The notes beneath the pieces are model-generated. The model was given only the letters and a program-made list of their open reading frames with translations, was not told where the DNA came from and searched no databases. This document shows, piece by piece, positions 41,018 to 49,861 of a stretch of 64,000 nt of DNA; within the stretch, counting starts at the first letter, position 1, and every line of letters starts with the position of its first letter. This DNA is from Desulfovibrio sp. (GTDB lineage Bacteria > Desulfobacterota > Desulfovibrionia > Desulfovibrionales > Desulfovibrionaceae), in NCBI GenBank assembly GCA_016218665.1, contig JACRDI010000021.1, forward strand, positions 1 to 64,000, given 5' to 3'. Position numbers and translations under genes: made by a program.

Positions 41018-43588
41018 TTAGACGTTCGCCCAGTGAATCAGTCCCAAAGCGTGGGAATCGAGCAGCAGGGGGTGGTGGGGCAGAATCCTCAAGGTGAAGC
41101 CGAATCTCCCGGCCTCGGGAGGCATCACCTCGCCCCGGTACAGGTGCCAGCCGTCGCCCAGATCCTTCTCCGGGGCCATGGGCGTGGTCTGTCTGCGGGT
41201 GAAGGCGCTGTCCTGGCTCACCGGGCCGTGGTAGACCTCCACGCGCACATCGTTGGGCGCCAGGCCGTCCAGGTGCACCCGCGCCTCGATGAGGATGGGC
41301 TCCTCCACGAACACTGCGGCGTGGGTCTCGGTGCGGATGTCGGCGATGGACAGGTTGCCCCAGCGGGTCATGAGGCGCATGCGCCACTCGGCCAGGTCCT
41401 TGGCGGCCTTGAAGTCGTCCTTCACCAGGCTCACGTAGTTGCGGCAGGAGGGCAGATAGGCCCGCTCCACGTATTCCTCCACCATGCGGTGGGCGGTGAA
41501 CACCGGGCCCAGGTCCTTGAGGGCGGCCTTCATCTTGCGGATCCAGTTGCGCGGCAGGTTGCCCCGGCCGCGGTCATAGAACTCCGGCAGGATGTCGTTC
41601 TCCAGGATGTTGAACAGGGTCTGGCTTTCCACGAAGTCCTGGTAGGCCAGGTCGTCGTACTCCTCTCCCCTGCCGATGGCCCAGCCCAGGCTGTTGTCCG
41701 GGCGGTAGGCCTCGTCCCACCAGCCGTCCAGGGTGGAGGCCTGGAGCACGCCGTTGATCATGGCCTTCATGCCGCTGGTGCCGCAGGCCTCCAGCGGGCG
41801 GCGCGGGTTGTTGAGCCACACGTCGCAGCCCTGCACCATGCGGCTGGCGATCTTGACGTCGTAGTCCTCCAGAAAGACCATGCTCACGCGGCAGTCGTCG
41901 CGCCGGCAGAGCTGCTGCAGTTCCTGGATGATCTTCTTGCCCTCGTTGTCGTGCGGGTGGGCCTTGCCCGCGAAGATGAACTGCACGCGCCGCTCCGTGC
42001 CCGTGATCAGGCGCACCAGCCGATCCTTGTCCATCAGGAGCAGGTTGGCCCGCTTGTACGTGGCGAAGCGCCGCGCAAAGCCGATGGTCAGGGCCTGCGG
42101 GTCCAGCACCTCGTCGGCGACCTGCAGGTCCCGGTGGCGGGCGCCCTTTTCCAAAAGCTGCTTGCGCAGACGTTTGCGCACGAAGTCCACCAGGCGCTCG
42201 CGCAGGCGCTCGTGGGTGCGCCAGAGTTCGGCGTCGGGAATGTTCTCGGCCTGCTCCCACACGCGGCTGCAGTCCGGGTCCTCGCGCCAGTTGCCCAGGT
42301 AGCGGTCGTAGAGGATTGCCATGTCGGTCGCCACCCATGTGGCCGCGTGCACGCCGTTGGTGATGCTGCCGATGGGCACGTCCTCCACCGGGTTCTGCGG
42401 CCACACGCGCTGCCACATCTTGCGCGAGACCTCGCCATGCAGCTTGGACACGCCGTTGCTGAAGCGCGAGAGCCTGAGCGCCAGCACGGTCATGCAGAAC
42501 TGTTCGCCGTCGTCTCGCGGGTCCTCGCGTCCCAGGGCCATGAAGACCTTGAAGGCCAGGCCGAGCTTGCCGGCGTAGTTCTCGAAGTACGTGCGCATGA
42601 GCTCCGGCGGAAAGCGGTCGTTGCCGGCCGGCACCGGGGTGTGGGTGGTGAACACGCTGGACGAGGCGGTGAGCTCCATGGCCGCCTCGAAGGAGAGGCC
42701 GTGCTCCTGCATGTACACGCGGATGCGCTCCAGTCCGGCGAAGGCCGAGTGCCCCTCGTTCATGTGGATGACCATGGGCTCTATGCCCATGGCGGCCAGG
42801 GCCTTCAGCCCGCCGATGCCCAGCAGGATCTCCTGCCAGAGCCGCATCTCCAGGCCGCCGCCGTAGAGCCGCGCCGTCACCTGGCGGAACTCCGGGCTGT
42901 TGTCCGGCAGGTTGGCGTCGAGCAGGAACAGCCGCACCTTGCCCACATGGGCCTCCCACACGCGGGCGCACAGGTTCTGCCCGGCCAGATCGACGCACAC
43001 GCGGATCTGGTTGCCCAGTTCGTCCTGCGCGGGCCTGAGGGGCATCTGCTCGAAGTCGTGTCCGGGGTAGCGCTCCTGCTGCCAGCCGTCGGGGGTCATG
43101 TACTGGCGGAAGTACCCCTCCCGGTACAAGAGGCCCACGCCCACCAGAGGCACGTTCAGGTCGCTGGCGCTTTTCAGGTGGTCGCCCGCCAGCACGCCCA
43201 GGCCGCCGGAATAGATTGGCAGGCACATGGCGATGCCGTACTCCAGGCTGAAGTAGGCCACGGGCATGGCGTTGCGCTCCGGCAGGGAGGGGAATTTGAA
43301 GGGCGTGTGCTTGCGCACCTGGTAGTGGTCCAGGGCGCGCTTGGCGTCGGCCAGGCGCTGCAGAAAGAAGTCGTCGCGCGCCAGTTCCTCGATGCGCCGC
43401 TGCGGCAGCCGGTTCAGCAGCGCCACCGGGTTCTGCTCGCAGGCCACCCACAGGCCGTGGTCGATGGTGGTGAAAATGGTGGTGAGCTCGTTGTTCCACG
43501 AGAACCAAAGATTGTAGGCGATGTCCCACAGGGGCTCCAGCTTCGGCGGGAGCTTGGGGACAACGCTGAACACGCGCAGCGCCTGCAT
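41018..43588 (-). CDS. glgP: Alpha-glucan (glycogen/maltodextrin) phosphorylase
   Basis: An 856-residue GT35 enzyme of the short bacterial/archaeal type with an N-terminal DUF3417-like part. It releases glucose-1-phosphate from alpha-1,4-glucans. The PLP-lysine region EACGTSGMKAMINGVL is intact, as are FSLEYGIAM, GGLGVLAGDHLKSASDL, NEGHSAF, TNGVH and GFARRFATYKR. AAGGAG precedes ATG 43588. It is a single-gene unit with its own terminator; a TATACG -10-like hexamer about 50 bases upstream on the minus strand is a weak promoter candidate. No other glycogen genes are near. Confidence 0.93.
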   Translation of the reverse strand: MQALRVFSVVPKLPPKLEPLWDIAYNLWFSWNNELTTIFTTIDHGLWVACEQNPVALLNRLPQRRIEELARDDFFLQRLADAKRALDHYQVRKHTPFKFPSLPERNAMPVAYFSLEYGIAMCLPIYSGGLGVLAGDHLKSASDLNVPLVGVGLLYREGYFRQYMTPDGWQQERYPGHDFEQMPLRPAQDELGNQIRVCVDLAGQNLCARVWEAHVGKVRLFLLDANLPDNSPEFRQVTARLYGGGLEMRLWQEILLGIGGLKALAAMGIEPMVIHMNEGHSAFAGLERIRVYMQEHGLSFEAAMELTASSSVFTTHTPVPAGNDRFPPELMRTYFENYAGKLGLAFKVFMALGREDPRDDGEQFCMTVLALRLSRFSNGVSKLHGEVSRKMWQRVWPQNPVEDVPIGSITNGVHAATWVATDMAILYDRYLGNWREDPDCSRVWEQAENIPDAELWRTHERLRERLVDFVRKRLRKQLLEKGARHRDLQVADEVLDPQALTIGFARRFATYKRANLLLMDKDRLVRLITGTERRVQFIFAGKAHPHDNEGKKIIQELQQLCRRDDCRVSMVFLEDYDVKIASRMVQGCDVWLNNPRRPLEACGTSGMKAMINGVLQASTLDGWWDEAYRPDNSLGWAIGRGEEYDDLAYQDFVESQTLFNILENDILPEFYDRGRGNLPRNWIRKMKAALKDLGPVFTAHRMVEEYVERAYLPSCRNYVSLVKDDFKAAKDLAEWRMRLMTRWGNLSIADIRTETHAAVFVEEPILIEARVHLDGLAPNDVRVEVYHGPVSQDSAFTRRQTTPMAPEKDLGDGWHLYRGEVMPPEAGRFGFTLRILPHHPLLLDSHALGLIHWANV

Positions 43589-43700
43589 GCAGTCTCCTTG
43601 AACGAATTGATGCGGAGGACATTTCGGACGCTACAGCGTATAAAGCGCGTGGGGAAAAAGCAAGGCTCGCCGCGTGACAATTCCCGGCCGCGCAGATTCA

Positions 43701-43729
43701 TTGACAGGCGGGCCGTTCAGTGGAAAGAA
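43701..43729 (+). promoter_or_regulatory. Possible promoter for dut-argD
   Basis: TTGACA (43701-43706) with a 17-base spacer precedes AAAGAA, a poor -10. It lies about 30 bases before the dut ribosome site in the divergent glgP-dut region. Confidence 0.35.
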
Positions 43730-43757
43730 AGCGCTCTTACGTTGATGGAGGACGCCC

Positions 43758-44243
43758 ATGCAGGATCGGAACACGCAAGGCGCTGCCGAGCCTTTGGAAG
43801 TGCGGGTGCGCTTTCTGCACCCCGTGTGGCAGGAGCACCCCCTGGCCTACGCCACGGAGGTCTCCGCCGGTCTGGACCTGCGCGCCTGTTTCGACGCCCC
43901 GGCCATCGAGATCCCCGCCGGGGGCCGGGCGGCCATCCCCGCCGGCCTGGCCATCGAGGTCATGCGGCCGGGCATCGCCGGCTTCGTCTTTTCGCGCTCC
44001 GGCCTGGGCACCAAGGAAGGCCTCACGGTCAGCCAGGGCGTGGGCGTCATCGACCCCGACTACCGGGGCGAGATCATCGTGTCGCTTCTGAACACCTCCG
44101 GGCAGACCCGGACCGTAGAGCGAGGTCAGCGCATCGCGCAGCTGGTGTTCATGCCGGTCTTCACGGCCCGGCTCACCGCTGTCGATGCGCTTGGCGAGAC
44201 CGCGCGCGGCGCGGGAGGCTTCGGTCATACCGGAAAGGTGTAG
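43758..44243 (+). CDS. dut: dUTP pyrophosphatase
   Basis: A 161-residue trimeric hydrolase of dUTP to dUMP. All five motifs are visible: SAGLDLRA, RSGLGTKEG, GVIDPDYRGEI, RGQRIAQLV and the flexible C-terminal RGAGGFGHTG. A GGAGG site lies seven bases before ATG 43758. It starts a plus-strand run with argD 33 bases later. The upstream extension in the track is not needed. Confidence 0.96.
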   Translation: MQDRNTQGAAEPLEVRVRFLHPVWQEHPLAYATEVSAGLDLRACFDAPAIEIPAGGRAAIPAGLAIEVMRPGIAGFVFSRSGLGTKEGLTVSQGVGVIDPDYRGEIIVSLLNTSGQTRTVERGQRIAQLVFMPVFTARLTAVDALGETARGAGGFGHTGKV

Positions 44244-44276
44244 CAACACGTTCAATCTCGCAAGGAGTCAAAGATA

Positions 44277-45485
44277 ATGAGCAGCAAATACGACGCGCTG
44301 GTGGCCCGGGAGAAGAAGGTCCTCTGCCAGACCTACGGCCGCTACCCCCTGGCCATCGAGAAGGCCCAGGGCGCGCGCATGACCGACCTGGACGGCAGGG
44401 AATACATCGACCTCCTGGCGGGCATCGCCGTGGCCAACCTGGGCCACAGCCACCCGGAACTGTTGGAGGTCATGGCCGCGCAGGCCAAAGAGCTGCTGCA
44501 CGTCAGCAACCTCTTCTATCAGCCCCGGCAGGTGGAGCTGGCCGAGCTGCTGCTTGCCACCTGCGCCTGCGACCGCGTGTTCTTCTGCAACTCCGGCGCG
44601 GAGGCCAACGAGGCCGCCATCAAGCTTGCCCGGCGCTACATGCGCACCGTGCGCAACAAGGACGCGGGCGAGATCATCACCCTTTCCGGCTCGTTCCACG
44701 GCCGCACCCTGGCCACCCTGACCGCCACCGGCCAGGCCGGGCGCATCAAGGAGGGCTTCGAGCCCCTGCCCCAGGGCTTCAGCACCGTGCCCTTCGGCGA
44801 CATCGAGGCCCTGCGCGCCGCGGTGACGCCGAAAACCGCGGCCGTGCTCATGGAGATGGTGCAGGGCGAGGGCGGCGTGCTGCCCCTGCCCGAGGCCTAC
44901 GTGAAGGAGGCGGCCGAGATCTGCCGCGAGGCCGGGTGCCTGTTCATGGTCGACGAAGTGCAGACCGGCATGTGCCGCACGGGCAAATTCTGGGCGCACC
45001 AGCACTACGGCGTGCAGCCCGACGTGTTCACCACGTCCAAGGCGCTGGCCAACGGCCTGCCCATGGGCGCCATGCTGGCCAAGGAACACGTGGCCAATGG
45101 CTTTGTGCCCGGCAGCCACGCCACCACCTTCGGCGGCGGCGGCGTGGTTTCCGCCGTGGCGGCCAAGGTCGTGGAGATCATGCAGCGCGACGACATCGCC
45201 GGCCGGGCCCGCGACCTGGGCGCGCTGGCGCTCGACGCCTTCAAGAAGGTGCAGGCCAACCATCCGGAGCGCATCAGCGGCGTTCGCGGCCTGGGCCTCA
45301 TGATCGGCATCGTGCTCTCCGGCCCCGGCGAAAACATCCACGCGGCCCTGCGCGAGCGCGGCTTCGTGTGCAATCTGGCCCACGGCACGGTGCTGCGCCT
45401 GCTGCCGCCGCTCACCATCGCGGCCGAGGATCTGCTTGCCTTTGCCGCGGCGCTGGATGATATTCTCGCAACGGACAAGCCGTAA
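44277..45485 (+). CDS. argD: Acetylornithine aminotransferase
   Basis: A 402-residue class III PLP aminotransferase of arginine synthesis. FFCNSGAEANEAAIKLAR, the DEVQTG acid motif and the PLP lysine in TTSKALANGLPMGA are intact; TTFGGGGVVSAVA is the usual C-terminal motif. In many bacteria the same enzyme also serves as succinyldiaminopimelate transaminase, but the dapL route here makes that unnecessary. AAGGAG precedes ATG 44277. An ornithine or 4-aminobutyrate aminotransferase is the main alternative. Confidence 0.9.
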   Translation: MSSKYDALVAREKKVLCQTYGRYPLAIEKAQGARMTDLDGREYIDLLAGIAVANLGHSHPELLEVMAAQAKELLHVSNLFYQPRQVELAELLLATCACDRVFFCNSGAEANEAAIKLARRYMRTVRNKDAGEIITLSGSFHGRTLATLTATGQAGRIKEGFEPLPQGFSTVPFGDIEALRAAVTPKTAAVLMEMVQGEGGVLPLPEAYVKEAAEICREAGCLFMVDEVQTGMCRTGKFWAHQHYGVQPDVFTTSKALANGLPMGAMLAKEHVANGFVPGSHATTFGGGGVVSAVAAKVVEIMQRDDIAGRARDLGALALDAFKKVQANHPERISGVRGLGLMIGIVLSGPGENIHAALRERGFVCNLAHGTVLRLLPPLTIAAEDLLAFAAALDDILATDKP

Positions 45486-45513
45486 CGCAAACAATCAAGC
45501 CCGGAGGGCGGAA

Positions 45514-45762
45514 ATGACGGAGATCGCTCCCATTTCCAAGGGCGCGGCAGTCGAGAGCCCGGTGCAGAACGTCACCGTGCCCGACGAGCCGCGCCTGCCC
45601 GCGGGCCGGCAGATAACAAGCGTGCAGCCCCACCCCACGCCCCTGGTGGCCCAGGTGGAGCAGCCGCAGCCCGTGGTGGACGAAGAGGCCCGGCGTCTGC
45701 ACATCGCGCAGATGCGCGCCGAAATCACCGGCACGGGCGGCATCGTGGACTCCATCGCCTGA
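45514..45762 (+). CDS. Small unknown protein, 82 aa
   Basis: No family recognised. The first two thirds are rich in Pro, Gln and Val (SVQPHPTPLVAQVEQPQPVV) and look disordered; the end, RRLHIAQMRAEITGTGG, could form a short helix. CGGAGGG precedes ATG 45514, which favours this start over the track's, which lies inside argD. It is placed between argD and prmA in one direction. A role cannot be assigned; a small adaptor is only a guess. Confidence 0.65.
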   Translation: MTEIAPISKGAAVESPVQNVTVPDEPRLPAGRQITSVQPHPTPLVAQVEQPQPVVDEEARRLHIAQMRAEITGTGGIVDSIA

Positions 45763-45806
45763 CGCGCCCAACCCACACTTTAGCCAAAACGGACATTTCG
45801 CCAGCC

Positions 45807-46718
45807 ATGACCCAGGACCTGCTCAAGATCGAATTTTCCCTGCCCGAAGCCGACTACGACGCCGCCGTCGTGTTCCTTTCCACCTCCATCCAGCATGGCT
45901 GGGAGGAATCGCAGGCCGTGGACGGCACCACGCACTTCAGCACCTATCTGGAGAACCACGAGGCCGGCCGCGAGGTTGCCCGCCAGATCGGCGAACTCTG
46001 GCCCCACTCGGGCATCAGGACCGAGGAGGCCGAAAGCCAGGACTGGGGCCAGTCCTGGCGCGAGTTCTTCACGCCCATCGAGTGCGGCGGCCGCTTCGAG
46101 ATCCTGCCACCCTGGCTCACGGCGGAGCAGCACGCCGAGTTCACGCCCATCATCATCGAGCCCAAGATGGCCTTCGGCACCGGGCACCACCCCACCACGG
46201 CGCTCTGCCTCACCTGCATCGCCGACCTGCACAGGGAGGGCGCCATCGCCCCGGGCATGGAGTTCCTGGACCTGGGCACCGGCTCGGGCATCCTGGGCAT
46301 CGGCCTGGCCAAGCTGGGCCTGCACGGCCTGGGCCTGGACATCGACCCCCAGGCCATCGCTTGCGCCGAGGAGAACGCGGCCATCAACACGGTGGACGAC
46401 ACCTTCAAGGTGGCCGTGGGCGGCATCAACAGCCTGCCCGAAGGCAAGCGCTTCCAGGTCATCGTGGCCAACATCCTGTCCAAGCCGCTCATCTTCATGG
46501 CCAAGGACATATTGAGCCACCTGGAGCCCGGCGGCTGCCTGGCCCTGTCCGGCATCCTGGTGGAGCAGGCGCCGGACGTCATTCGCGCCTACCAGCGCCT
46601 GGGGCTGCCGGAGCCCGTGCAGCGCAACGAGGGCGAATGGTGCGGCCTGCTCTGGACCGGCATCGAGCTGAAGCCGGAGAGCCAGCCGGAGAATCTGCCG
46701 GGGAATCTGGAGGGCTGA
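45807..46718 (+). CDS. prmA: Ribosomal protein L11 methyltransferase
   Basis: A 303-residue class I SAM methyltransferase that trimethylates L11. The N-terminal L11-recognition domain is followed by FGTGHHPTTALCL and SAM motif FLDLGTGSGILGIGLAK, with VANILSKPLIF as the N-[IL]-L-x-x-P-L post-motif. The ribosome site is weak. It shares one base with the next start (TGATG). Its C-terminus is a short Pro/Glu-rich tail. Confidence 0.92.
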   Translation: MTQDLLKIEFSLPEADYDAAVVFLSTSIQHGWEESQAVDGTTHFSTYLENHEAGREVARQIGELWPHSGIRTEEAESQDWGQSWREFFTPIECGGRFEILPPWLTAEQHAEFTPIIIEPKMAFGTGHHPTTALCLTCIADLHREGAIAPGMEFLDLGTGSGILGIGLAKLGLHGLGLDIDPQAIACAEENAAINTVDDTFKVAVGGINSLPEGKRFQVIVANILSKPLIFMAKDILSHLEPGGCLALSGILVEQAPDVIRAYQRLGLPEPVQRNEGEWCGLLWTGIELKPESQPENLPGNLEG

Positions 46719-47392
46719 TGTCGCGCCGGGGGGACGTCATCCGGGGCCTGTACGAGGCCTTTGCCCAGGCCCTGGGCCCCAGCCGCTGGTGGCCGGGGGA
46801 GACGCCCTTCGAAGTGGCGGTCGGGGCCATCCTGACCCAGAACACCAACTGGAAGAACGTGGAGCAGGCCATCGCCAACCTCAAAGCAGCCGGAGCCATG
46901 ACCGAGAAGGGCCTGCGCGCCTTGTCCCCGTCCGTGCTTGAGGACCTCATCCGTCCGGCCGGCTATTATCGCGTCAAGACCAAGCGGTTGACGGAGTTCC
47001 TCGACTTCCTCGAACAGGAGTCCGGCCTGGACATCGAGGCCCTGCGCGGCGAAAGCCTGCACGACCTGCGGCCCCGGCTGCTCTCCGTGCGCGGCATCGG
47101 GCCGGAGACGGCGGACTCCATCCTCTGCTATGCCCTGGACATGCCCACCTTCGTGGTGGACGCCTACACCTTCCGCATGTTCGCGCGCCATGGCCTGGTG
47201 CACGAGGGCATGGACTACCACGAGCTGCAAGAGTCCATCACGGACGCCCTGCCCCAGAGCGTGACCGACTACAACGAGTTCCACGCCCTCATCGTGCGCG
47301 CCTCCAAGGAGTGGTGCAGCAAGTCCAGGCCCAGGTGCGCCGCCTGCCCGGCGCGCGGACTCCTCGACGATCCGGAGCGGCTGCCCCAATGA
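46718..47392 (+). CDS. Endonuclease III-family DNA glycosylase (MagIII-like)
   Basis: A 224-residue HhH-GPD protein. VAVGAILTQNTNWKNVEQAI, LLSVRGIGPETADSILCYAL and VVDAYTFRMFARHG place it in the Nth superfamily. The catalytic lysine of Nth (GxGxKTA) is Glu here (GPETA), as in monofunctional 3-methyladenine glycosylases such as Helicobacter MagIII, and the catalytic Asp in VVDAYTF is kept. The C-terminal cluster reads C-x6-C-x2-C, then PARGLL, so the fourth cysteine is missing. GGAGG precedes ATG 46718; the stop overlaps the EnvC-like start by four bases. Confidence 0.85.
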   Translation: MSRRGDVIRGLYEAFAQALGPSRWWPGETPFEVAVGAILTQNTNWKNVEQAIANLKAAGAMTEKGLRALSPSVLEDLIRPAGYYRVKTKRLTEFLDFLEQESGLDIEALRGESLHDLRPRLLSVRGIGPETADSILCYALDMPTFVVDAYTFRMFARHGLVHEGMDYHELQESITDALPQSVTDYNEFHALIVRASKEWCSKSRPRCAACPARGLLDDPERLPQ

Positions 47393-48507
47393 TGCGCAAA
47401 GCCCTGCTCACCGTCGCCGCGTGCGCCCTCGCCCTGAGCGCATCTGTTCTGGTCGCATTCGCCCAGGCCCAGCCCGCGCACCTGGAAAAGGCGCTGCAGA
47501 CCGAGCGCCAGAAGGCCGACGAGCGCAAGGGAGCCGTGCAGAAGCTGGCCGAGCGCGAAAAGGCCCTTGCCGGCAAGCTGGGCGAGATCGAGAAGCGCAT
47601 GCAGGCGGCCGAACAGCGCATCGGCAAGCAGGAGGAGGCGCTGGCGGTCATCCGCAAGGAGGAGGCCCGCTTCGCCGAGCAGTACGAGGCCGTGCGCCTG
47701 AAGCGCGAACAGTCCGTGCGCGAGCTGCGCAAGCTCCTGGAACTGCTCTGGCCCATCAACGCCCAGGGCATGCACGAGGGGGCGCGCCTGGCCGACAGCT
47801 GGGACACGGCCGACAGGCGCTTCCAGTGGAACAGCGCGGCCTACAATCGCGCCCGCGCCAAGCTTGAGGAAGTGCGTGCCCAGGAGCGCGAGCTGGCCGG
47901 GGTCATCGCCAGGCAGAAGGAGCTGGAGGCCCAGGTGGACAAGCAACTCACGGCCATCAACGCGGACAAGGACACGCTGCTCAAGGACAGGCTGGCCGTG
48001 AACGCCCGCATGAGCCAGGTGACCACCCAGCGCCGCGACCTGGAGAGCGAGCTGCAGTCCATCATCAAGACGATCCAGCAGCTGAACTATCAGCTGGTCA
48101 TCCAGCGCAGCCGCAAGTTCGACGCCTTCAAGGCGTCCCTGCCGTGGCCCGTGGCCGGCAAGATCGTGGCCACCTTCGCGCCCGACGGCAAGCCCGCCCG
48201 CCGGGGCATCGGCATCGCCACCAGCGACGGCGCCACCGTGCGCAGCGTGTTCTGGGGCAAGGTGGTGCACAACGACGTGCTGCGCGGCCTGGGCAAGGTG
48301 GTCATCCTCTATCACGGCGGCGACTACTACAGCCTGTATGCCTACCTTTCCGACGTCACCGTTGAGGCCGGGCAGGATGTGGAAAAGGACGAGCCCCTCG
48401 GCCACGCCGGCTACTACCCGGAAGCCCACGGCAACGGGCTCTATTTCGAATTGCGTTTTCATCAGAAACCCATTAATCCCCAGCTGTGGCTCATGCCCGC
48501 CCACTAG
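47389..48507 (+). CDS. EnvC-like murein hydrolase activator
   Basis: A 372-residue periplasmic protein: signal peptide (residues 1-26), a long coiled coil (to about 245), then an M23/LytM-fold domain. The zinc ligands of active M23 enzymes are absent: the usual HxGxD reads RRGIGIA and the later HLS reads YLS. Degenerate LytM domains with coiled coils, as in EnvC, activate cell-separation amidases instead of cutting murein. ATG 47389 overlaps the glycosylase stop. It is followed by ctpA and yibQ-type genes, the usual envelope trio. The amidase is not in the window. Confidence 0.88.
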   Translation: MMRKALLTVAACALALSASVLVAFAQAQPAHLEKALQTERQKADERKGAVQKLAEREKALAGKLGEIEKRMQAAEQRIGKQEEALAVIRKEEARFAEQYEAVRLKREQSVRELRKLLELLWPINAQGMHEGARLADSWDTADRRFQWNSAAYNRARAKLEEVRAQERELAGVIARQKELEAQVDKQLTAINADKDTLLKDRLAVNARMSQVTTQRRDLESELQSIIKTIQQLNYQLVIQRSRKFDAFKASLPWPVAGKIVATFAPDGKPARRGIGIATSDGATVRSVFWGKVVHNDVLRGLGKVVILYHGGDYYSLYAYLSDVTVEAGQDVEKDEPLGHAGYYPEAHGNGLYFELRFHQKPINPQLWLMPAH

Positions 48508-48546
48508 CGGCCGGAAAGCACCGCCCACGTTGATTCTGGAGGACCT

Positions 48547-49854
48547 ATGCGCGTTGGAATCTGGTTCGGTTGTTTCGTCATCCTGCTGACCCTTACCGTT
48601 GCGCCCGCCCCGCTTGGCGCGGCCCCCGGCAAGGATGACCAGTTCGAGGCTCTGCGCAGGTTCAGCCAGGTGGTGGACATGGTGGAAACCCACTATGTGA
48701 AGCCGGTCACCAAGGCCGAGCTCATCCAGAACTCCATCAAGGGCATGCTGGAGCAGCTCGACCCGCACTCGGCCTTCCTCTCCCCCGACGACTTCAAGGA
48801 GCTGCAGGTTTCCTCCAGCGGCGCCTTCCACGGCATCGGCATCGAGATCAGCTCCGAGAACGGCCGCCTCATCGTGGTGTCCCCCATCGAGGACACCCCG
48901 GCCTTCAAGGCCGGCCTCAAGAGCGGCGACATCATCCTGGAGATCGACGGCGAACCCACCGCCGAGATCGGCCTGAACGAGGCCGTGAAGAAGATCCGCG
49001 GCCCCCAGGGCAGCAGCGTCACGCTGACCATTCTGCACAAGGGCGCGCAGCAGCCCGTGGACGTCACCATCGCCCGCGGCACCATTCCCATCGTGAGCGT
49101 GAAGACCCAGGAGCTGGAAAAGGGCTACCTGCTCTGCCGCATCACCCGCTTCAACGAGCACACCACCAAGGAACTGCGCGACAAGCTCGCCGAATACAAC
49201 AAGAAGACCCCCATCCAGGGCATCGTCCTCGACCTGCGCAACAACCCCGGCGGCCTGCTCGACCAGGCCGTCACCGTGGCCGACACCTTCCTGGCCGACG
49301 GCCTCATCGTCTACATCCAGGGCAAGGATCCCCAGTCCCGCCGCGACTTCAACGGCCGCAAGTCGGCCGACGACTACACCCAGGTGCCCATGGTCACGCT
49401 CATCAACGCGGGCAGCGCCTCGGCCTCGGAGATCGTGGCCGGCGCCCTGCAGGACCGCAAGCGCGCCCTGCTCATCGGCGAGAAGACCTTCGGCAAGGGC
49501 TCGGTGCAGACCGTCGTCTCCCTGCCCGACGGCTCGGGCATCAAGCTGACCACCGCCCTCTACTACACCCCGAACGGCCGCAGCATCCAGGCCGAGGGCA
49601 TCGTGCCCGACCTGGACATCCCCTTCGTTGCGCCGCAGTCCGAGGACGACAAGAACCTCAAGGACCGCTTCACCTTCCGCGAGAAGGACTTCTCGCGCCA
49701 CCTGGAGAACGGCAACGCCAAGAAGGGCAAGAAGGGCGCGGCCAAGTCCGGCGCGGACAGCGAGACCGCCCGCGCCATGATCGAAAAGGACAACCAGCTC
49801 CGCCTGGGCCTGGAGATGGTCAAGACCCTGCCCAAGATCCGCGACATCCGCTAG
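48547..49854 (+). CDS. ctpA: Carboxy-terminal processing protease (S41)
   Basis: A 435-residue periplasmic protease. Signal peptide (to about residue 26), an N-terminal helical part with LDPHSAFLSPDDF, a PDZ domain (GIGIEISSENGRL, AFKAGLKSGDIILEIDG), then the catalytic core with Ser in NAGSASASEIVAGAL and Lys in GEKTFGKGSVQT. ATG 48547 follows TGGAGG. A charged C-terminal extension contains Lys/Gly repeats. Such proteases process penicillin-binding proteins or murein enzymes; the flanking EnvC-like and YibQ-type genes fit this. Confidence 0.93.
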   Translation: MRVGIWFGCFVILLTLTVAPAPLGAAPGKDDQFEALRRFSQVVDMVETHYVKPVTKAELIQNSIKGMLEQLDPHSAFLSPDDFKELQVSSSGAFHGIGIEISSENGRLIVVSPIEDTPAFKAGLKSGDIILEIDGEPTAEIGLNEAVKKIRGPQGSSVTLTILHKGAQQPVDVTIARGTIPIVSVKTQELEKGYLLCRITRFNEHTTKELRDKLAEYNKKTPIQGIVLDLRNNPGGLLDQAVTVADTFLADGLIVYIQGKDPQSRRDFNGRKSADDYTQVPMVTLINAGSASASEIVAGALQDRKRALLIGEKTFGKGSVQTVVSLPDGSGIKLTTALYYTPNGRSIQAEGIVPDLDIPFVAPQSEDDKNLKDRFTFREKDFSRHLENGNAKKGKKGAAKSGADSETARAMIEKDNQLRLGLEMVKTLPKIRDIR

Positions 49855-49861
49855 AGAGCAC

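Noticed and set aside
40964-45460. 1498-codon plus-strand ORF
   Set aside because: It runs antisense through glgP and out of frame through dut and argD; its sequence is low-complexity (Ala, Gly, His, Arg, Val) typical of a GC-rich shadow.
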